Part shown: positions 57,860 through 64,000 of the stretch, one piece after another
Numbering within the stretch: the first letter of the stretch is position 1
Layout of the letters: each line of letters opens with the position of its first letter
Assembly (NCBI RefSeq): GCF_025766255.1
Contig: NW_026516722.1
Coordinates: 220,093-284,092, forward strand
Origin: Zychaea mexicana
Taxonomy: Eukaryota > Mucoromycota > Mucoromycetes > Mucorales > Lichtheimiaceae
Reading direction: 5' to 3'
DNA: 64,000 nt
The notes under the pieces: generated by a model
Databases searched by the model: none
What the model was told of the DNA's origin: nothing
The model's input: only the letters and a program-made list of their open reading frames with translations
Position numbers and translations under genes: made by a program

Positions 57860-60062
57860 ATGCCAAGACCTAAAAGAAGATCTACTATTGGAAAACGTAA
57901 TTATAAGAATTACAAGAGAAGAAAGGAAGAAGAAGAAGCATTAACTGCTGCTGGCAGCACTGCTACCTCGCCTGCTATGACAAGAGAAGAAATAACACGT
58001 ACCTTGTCATATGAAAGCGACATTCCTTTGAGTGATGACGAGATTACTGACGAGGAAGAGCTTGGTGAAGTTGAACTTTCGAGCGACGATGAAGATAAGC
58101 ATGTTGGCTTTTACAGCGAAGAAAAGGGCAAGGAAGCTGACTCAATTAGTGTTCCTCAGCAACAACGAACTGTCAACAACTTCCTTAAGTGGAATACAGA
58201 TGCAAACAAGAAGAAAGGGCGCCCTTTCTTCTATGCGAAGACCGATCCACGCACCATCGAGGCGAACGAACAACAGCAAACAACCAAAGCCGCTGGTTCA
58301 ATGCGCATAGAAGATTGCTTTGGCTTGCAACGAGTTCAGCAACGCGAGGCAAAGAAAACCAAGAAGCAAGAGAAGCAAGCGAACATGGAGAAAGCTGTTT
58401 TAGCACACGCTAAATATGCTGATCCATATAAGAAAACGCTAGAAGTGGACCAATTCGAAAGGAACCGGCTGAAAACGCTCCACACGTATTTCAGCAAAGT
58501 CTTAGCAGCAGCTGGTGCAAAAGGTGTAAAGGAAGAGATTAGCAACCAACTTAGCAAAGACAATTTTATACGTGGCGATCGATATGGTCAATGTTTCCGA
58601 GCATGGGCCAGCGAATACCTTCGGACTGGCACTCTCGCTCCTTCAAAGCGAGGAGCTTATACGAATAATGCTTCTGTGTTGAAGGATGAAGGCATTGCCT
58701 CTCAATGCAAGGATTACATTTGCTCTGTTAAACCAGAAAAGAGAACAGTTGCCGACATCCAAAAATTTATCCAAGAACGTTTGGTAGTTAACAAGGACCA
58801 GCCTCAAAAGCGTATAGGTGCCGAGGTTATTGAATCAACTGTTCGTCGCTACATGACTTTGTGAGGGTTTGAGCTCACAGACAAAACCAAAAGCATCTAC
58901 TTTGATGGCCATGAACGTCCTGATGTCGTCAAATATTGCAAAGAATGGGCTGCAAGAATGATGGAGTATCGCAAGTGCATGCTAACCTACGACAAAAACG
59001 ATGAACCGAACAGCATGCAGCTGCGCATATGGGTACATATAAGAAGGCACTGATTGATTGATTGAAATTGCAAAAGCTAACATTAGCAGTGCCACATCTT
59101 CTATATCAAACTAGGAATCGCAAATGGTCTTGGTCACGCATGATGAGACTTACTTCTACTGGAACGATAGTAAAAGAGCTTTGTATTTGGCTGCAGACGA
59201 ATCCATTATCTGCAAGAAGGGTCAAGGTCGCGCCATTATGCTCAGTGCATTTGGATGTTCATGTCATGGCTTGTTTTCTTGCAAAACAATCATTCCTGGC
59301 GCACAGAATGAAGGTTATTGGAAGAAAGAGCATATGGCAAAGCAACTCGAAGAAGCAATTGAAACGTTCAAGCAACTTCATCCTGGCTGTGTACTGTGTT
59401 GGTGTTTTTTGTTTTGACCAAAGCTCTAACCATTCTGCCATGCCGGATAATGCCTTGAACGCATTCAGAATGAACCTCAAACCAGCAGGCAAACAAGTCG
59501 TTTCGCGCGACGGCTATTACTTGCTTAACAAAAGGAAGATAGTTGAACCAATGGTCGATAAGAACGGTGTTCCACTTGGCGTGCAGCACATACTTATTGA
59601 GAGAGGTCTCTGGCCTTCTGAAGGCCTTATCCGGTATTGCAGAAAGGACAGCACCAGCACCGATTGCTGTACAGTTCATCACTTGGCAGCCCAACCGGAT
59701 TTTCAAGAACAAAAGTCACTGCTTGAAGAAATCACTTCAAGACATGGGATGGTATTCGAGAAATACCAAAGTTTCACTGTGAGTGTAACTGGATTGAGTG
59801 AGTATGGGCAGAAATGAAGCATATAGCCTGCAAGGAATGTGACTATTCGTTTGCTTCTTTAAGAGCACGAGTAAGCGAGTTTCCCAAACGCATCACCACC
59901 CTACACATCATTCACTATGAGCAACGCACATGGAAATTCATTGAGATGTATAACAGAGGTTTGGATATCAAAAGGGCCGAATGGGCTATAACAAAGTACA
60001 AAAGTCATCGTCGTCGTCTCCCCCCCACACTTGATTTCACCGATTTCCAAGAACAGGAATAA
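57860..60062 (+). pseudogene. Fungal-type DDE transposase (GHERPDVV family)
   Basis: From ATG 57860: basic N-terminus (MPRPKRRSTIGKRNYKNYKR), acidic and Lys/Gln-rich coiled-coil middle, then IYFDGHERPDVVKYCKEW (about 58905-58950), VLVTHDETYFYWND (first Asp, about 59127-59165), LSAFGCSCHGLF, VFCFDQSSNHSAMPDNALN (second Asp, about 59415-59460) and KFHCECNWIE (Glu, about 59770-59800) followed by CDYSFASLRARV. These motifs are those of a DDE endonuclease family common in fungal genomes. Damage: TGA 58862 (in YMTL-stop-GFEL, Trp expected), frameshifts near 59050-59120 and at a T-run near 59405, another near 59765, and TGA just after the catalytic Glu. Confidence 0.8.
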
Positions 60063-61554
60063 ACGCTTTGTCCTTCTGACTTACTAAAAAAAAAAGTCGC
60101 CTGCGGCGACCCTTGGCAAGGCGTTCTATACTTGATACTCCGTTGTGTGTAATTGAACTCAGTATCACTGTCTTTATCATCAATGTCACGTGCCTCGCTT
60201 CGCTCGGCTGAATGAGCCCCCATGCTGCGCTCCTGATATCAGTGCGACGGTAGCATATGTAGTTCTCTCTCCTGCAGCACTTTTTGCATCGTTCCTTTCG
60301 TTTTTTTCGCTACATCCCCATTGCAATAATGAGTACCAGAATCGCTGTTAATAAATTTTATTTTGATCTTGAAGTCTACTCTTCTTTAACTAGAATCCAT
60401 CACAAGTACAACAATTTATAAAGCTATGAGGACTTTATCTCTGGTAGTAAAATACAACCATACACCATAGTGTTGTTATAGCAACGAAAAGCGTGACAGA
60501 CAGACAGATGGCAGATAGACGGCCCAAGTGATTTCAGAAGGCGATTTCATACTCCGTATAGAACGCCTAAAAAGTACTGTATATGGGCGGGGTTTGAATC
60601 CGATTTCTTTTTTGCACAAAAAAACCCTTCAAGCTGATATGTACCTTAAAAAATATACAAATATTCACCATATGGTGAAATTTTTGATTTTTATTTATAA
60701 TTATAGTTAGAAGAGGTTCATTTGAGCCTCTAAATTATAATTTTGTTTAATTTTAATCATATTTTATTATTACGTGAATAATTAAAATTAGATTAAAAAA
60801 TAAATTTTTAGAGAAAAATAAAAATAATTTATTTTTATTCTTTTTAGAAACATTAAAAATACCAATAGGTATTTTTCTGATTTTTATAATAATTCTTTTT
60901 GTCAGAGCTAAAGATCCTAGAGGTCACTCCGTTGCTCTCTCCGTTCCTGGGTTTGTCTTCGACAAAGACTGGAAGAAAGAGGAGAGAGAGAGTTTAAAGG
61001 TATATTGATAATAAATATTAACAACATCCACCTGCCTCGCTTCGCTCGGCTGAATGAGCCTCTTCGCTGCGCTCCGGGTCATTCAACGGATTGGATGTTT
61101 CCTGGGGGTTCCCCCCACACCCCCCCCTTCTAAACCTGAAACTGCTCGCTTCGCGAGCTTATTGATTGCTATGTCTACATATAACCCTAAACGTTATCAT
61201 TATTGCTATGACACGAAACCCTACTATAGATTGATTTGCCAAATTCAAAAGGGACATAGAGAGTTTTGACCGCTCTTTTGCTGCTATCGACAGCTCTTAC
61301 AGTAATTTGCAAGTTCATCAATACACTTGCTTTCATTAGTTATCGTAGTAGATTACTGCTGCTTGTCGTAATTAGCTGAAAGACGACAGCAGGACTGAGT
61401 TGACACTCGCGTAGTTCTATATTATATTTTTCGCATCAGATCTACTTACCAAAAAAAACAGTAAAAAGGTATGAATATTCTATTGTACGTAAAATGGTGA
61501 TCAGTTAAAATAGGATAATTATAGCAAAAAAAAGAAAAAGAGCAAAAATAAGAG
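60063..61554. other. Non-coding stretch with GC-rich hairpin repeats
   Basis: Includes a perfect hairpin GTCGCC-TGC-GGCGAC at 60097-60111 after a ten-A run, a partial hairpin-family repeat at 60190-60235, and AT-rich DNA 60700-60900. No gene recognised. Confidence 0.5.
61025..61158. repeat. GC-rich hairpin repeat, copy 2
   Basis: Nearly identical to 12655-12790. Outer arms AACATCCA...TGGATGTT (61023-61100) and inner arms TGAATGA...TCATTCA form an imperfect palindrome; a perfect hairpin GCTCGC-TTC-GCGAGC ends it at 61144-61158. Confidence 0.75.
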
Positions 61555-64000
61555 TTAAGATGATGGAGGTAGAGAGGCGGTGGTTGTAGGAGAAGCAGGT
61601 GGTGAATTTACGGTTTGTTGAGGAACAGCGGCTGGCGGAGACAAAAGAATTTCATGGTAGACGATATTAGTAGTAAGTGGTGGGGATGTGGCAGCTGTTG
61701 ACAGATCGACTGCAACCCTAAGGTTCTGAGGATTTGTTGCTCTGGATAATGCAACATATAGTTGTCCTTGAGCAAAAACAGATTCGTTGAGAAGGATGCC
61801 GACATCAGATAACGTCTGTCCCTGTGACTTATGTATAGTCATTGCAAAGGCGGCGCGAACAGGGAATTGCCGGCGGCAAAGGACGAAGGGATATTCACCC
61901 TCAGTAGTGCACATATTGATACGGGGAAGGAAAAACTCTTCACCCGTGTAACCTTGGTCGATCCGTCTTACAGAGATGCTGTTGTCGTAAAGGCCTAATA
62001 CAAAGAGTTTTGTTCCGTTGCAAAGACCGGCATCAGGATCCATATTGCGTAAAAGCACCAATGGCATACTGACCTTGAGACATAGCTTATGGTTAGGAAT
62101 ACCACCAGTAGTTATACTCCGTAGAAATTCAACAGGATAGCTGGCTGCAGCTGCGTCAGGATCATCAGCATCAAGTATACGATCATTGGAAGCATATGTT
62201 CTGCCTATGCCGGGGAAGATGTCATATGCTGCATTATTGATGGCATCGACGTCAGCATTTTTGGCAGCCAAGATTGCGCGACCATGATAATGCTCTGGCT
62301 GTGGCTCAGTAGAGCGAATTGATGGATAGATGGCATCAATCAATCCCATGGTATTGCTTGTATCGATCTGCCATTCTTGCGGAATCTCCACGCTTTCTTG
62401 ATACGGGGCACATCCATCACCAATAGCCAAAAGAGTGTCAGCAAAAGCAGCAGCATTAGGGCCTGCATTCCTCACGCGCATGTTTTCAGTCAAATGGAGG
62501 ACTTGAACATGTCGCCAAAAAGAGGCAGATTGGATGGACTCAGCAACGATTTGAGATCGACTCCCTTTTTTTACCACCGGAAGCATCTGACGAAAGTCCC
62601 CTCCAAAAACAACAACCTTGCCTCTAAAAGGTAGTTCACGCAACAGCGGATCCAGAGCACCCATAATGTCCCGAAGAGCACGGTCAACAGCATCAAAATT
62701 ATATTTGCTGCACATGACAGCTTCGTCCCAGATGATAACTGACGCACTTGCGATAAGGTGTGCGTGAGGACCGCCAAGGCGAAGATTGCACGAAGTATAA
62801 GCATCCGCGTTCAACAGAATCTTGAAACGACCATGTGCTGTTCGGCCACCCGGGAGCAGGATAGCTGCAATGCCAGAGGAAGCGACAGGAAGTGCGATTT
62901 GATCATGGGACCGAACATGGCTCAATATAGCCTTAAACAGTTGAGATTTACCCGTACCACCTGGACCATTCACAAAGAAAAGGCGCGATGTGTGGTGATG
63001 AGTGGCTGCAGTAATAGAGTCGGTGATAGTGTCGAAAGCGTGGCGTTGTCCGTCGTTTAACGTAGGTAGCAATGTATTTAAGAGTTGCTGTTGACTCTCT
63101 ACGTCATATTCACGTCGTTCGACAATCTCCAAAGCTTCTAGGCGGGGTAGGGCATCGAGTTCTGTGACAAATTGTTGCGGCAGAGACGGGAATTCTGACA
63201 GATGATGGCCAGTGGTTTGCAGACGCGTTTCGATGTCACCAAGGGTGCACTGATACATTTGATTGATCTGATCATTGCTGAGCTCGTCTTGGCCAGCAGG
63301 AAGGCTTGCCTGTAAGGCGAAAAAGTAATCATCTGCCATTCTCTCTCGATACTTGGTCCAAAGAGAGAGCGGATCTGCTGGGGAGCAATTGATCAATATA
63401 TACACAAAAAGTGCTCTAATCGCTGATGCTGATGGTGAGTATAGGCACGCCTCTTCCATGCATCGGTCCCATTCTTGGTCAGATTCAAGAAGACCATGTG
63501 CGAGAGCAGCTTCTTGGAATGTTTCGTAAACAGTGCCATTGATCGTTCGCAATGACTCAAAGCTTGTAGGGCCACGAACGGCAAGAAGAAGGAGGCGAAG
63601 ACAGTAGAGGGGCATGTTGGACAGAGAGGCATTATAGATGCATGTCACAACATTGGCAATTGGCGGGTTCGTATGTTGTCTCCATTGGCGTGCTCGAGCA
63701 TCCCATGTGTAATGAGCAGGGATATCATGGTACCGATATTGGCGTGCTCCGTTTTCTGTTTCATCACCGTCGCAAAGCTGAAAAAACGCATTTAGCTTGG
63801 TGTGAGTTGATGCTTCCCGGATGTTCGCCAGCTCATTTTGTGTTACGTCTTCACGAAAACGAACGACTTCCTCTCCAGGCAAGTGCAAATCTAGGCGCAT
63901 AACAGTCGGACGGTGCATATGGACTGAAAACTGTAGAGTTCTCCATGCTGCCTCGCCAAGGGCCGATATACCGAGCGTTCTGGTATTGAACCACTCATCA
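61555..64000 (-). CDS. Helitron Pif1-like helicase, open (continues past right edge)
   Basis: Best-preserved Helitron helicase here: 787 codons from the internal Met at 63918 to the stop at 61555, and the frame stays open to the window edge. Motifs by residue from that Met: Walker A NGPGGTGKSQLF (~317-328), ASSGIAAILLPGGRTA (~346-361), Walker B VIIWDEA (~394-400), FGGDFRQMLPVV (~440), MTIHKSQGQTLSDVGILL (~705) and YVALSRATNPQNLRV. The Pro/Thr-rich tail (~755-787) is extra. The true start lies upstream in the Rep half, outside the window. Near 63956-63958 an extra base relative to the copy at 20258-22700 (where the product reads CEAVWRTF) shifts the Rep frame against the helicase frame, so the full protein may be broken there. 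Confidence 0.92.
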   Translation of the reverse strand, partial: DEWFNTRTLGISALGEAAWRTLQFSVHMHRPTVMRLDLHLPGEEVVRFREDVTQNELANIREASTHTKLNAFFQLCDGDETENGARQYRYHDIPAHYTWDARARQWRQHTNPPIANVVTCIYNASLSNMPLYCLRLLLLAVRGPTSFESLRTINGTVYETFQEAALAHGLLESDQEWDRCMEEACLYSPSASAIRALFVYILINCSPADPLSLWTKYRERMADDYFFALQASLPAGQDELSNDQINQMYQCTLGDIETRLQTTGHHLSEFPSLPQQFVTELDALPRLEALEIVERREYDVESQQQLLNTLLPTLNDGQRHAFDTITDSITAATHHHTSRLFFVNGPGGTGKSQLFKAILSHVRSHDQIALPVASSGIAAILLPGGRTAHGRFKILLNADAYTSCNLRLGGPHAHLIASASVIIWDEAVMCSKYNFDAVDRALRDIMGALDPLLRELPFRGKVVVFGGDFRQMLPVVKKGSRSQIVAESIQSASFWRHVQVLHLTENMRVRNAGPNAAAFADTLLAIGDGCAPYQESVEIPQEWQIDTSNTMGLIDAIYPSIRSTEPQPEHYHGRAILAAKNADVDAINNAAYDIFPGIGRTYASNDRILDADDPDAAAASYPVEFLRSITTGGIPNHKLCLKVSMPLVLLRNMDPDAGLCNGTKLFVLGLYDNSISVRRIDQGYTGEEFFLPRINMCTTEGEYPFVLCRRQFPVRAAFAMTIHKSQGQTLSDVGILLNESVFAQGQLYVALSRATNPQNLRVAVDLSTAATSPPLTTNIVYHEILLSPPAAVPQQTVNSPPASPTTTASLPPSS

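Noticed and set aside
60580..60625. B-box-like GGGTTTGAATCC near 60590
   Set aside because: No A box or foldable cloverleaf upstream; not called as a tRNA or SINE.

Overview
The window is eukaryotic and reads as a transposon graveyard. I see no convincing host protein-coding gene in 64 kb. The only conventional host genes are two identical tRNA-Arg(ACG) genes (6301-6373 and 51038-51110). Short introns (about 52-96 bp, some with a visible ACTAAT-like branch point), fungal-style DDE transposases, Helitrons with N-terminal zinc knuckles and a Ty3/gypsy element beside a tRNA all suggest a fungus, most likely an early-diverging (Mucoromycota-type) one. The lineage is an inference.

Layout. 1-6289: minus-strand Ty3/gypsy retrotransposon (integrase running off the left edge, broken RT/RNase H, protease, gag, 928-bp LTR) ending 11 bp before a tRNA-Arg. 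6488-8845: second, heavily mutated LTR-retrotransposon gag between inverted LTR-like segments. 10104-12440: broken Helitron. 14185-17420: broken C2H2/DDE-type transposase. 18200-23032: near-complete but dead Helitron (Rep plus Pif1-like helicase). 23656-25064 and 27997-29612: two AT-rich DDE transposase copies with C-terminal chromodomains. 25065-25815 and 46080-46673: a pair of long inverted repeats built from ~20-bp units, facing each other over 21.6 kb. Between them lie IS630/Tc1-type transposase copies (25831, 30397, 35521), an intact Merlin element (31901-35033), a CACTA/Plavaka-like transposase pseudogene (37824-41216) and a convergent intact four-exon accessory gene (41852-42919). 46755-50340: second CACTA-like pseudogene, split by a non-autonomous hAT element. 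52393-55692: second C2H2/DDE transposase, one frame with four stops. 56693-57189: Helitron fragment. 57860-60062: another fungal DDE transposase pseudogene. 61555-64000: Helitron helicase, open over 787 codons.

How it fits together. Most coding relics keep long reading frames but carry TAA, TAG or TGA stops with few frameshifts, a pattern suggesting decay mainly by C-to-T (or complementary G-to-A) transitions. Against that background two genes are clean. One is the Merlin transposase (531 aa, two introns), which has terminal repeats and a perfect 8-bp target duplication. The other is the 288-aa CACTA-adjacent gene, with four exons and all introns in phase 0. These two, the structured inverted-repeat pair and the chromodomain-DDE fusion are the most worthwhile leads.
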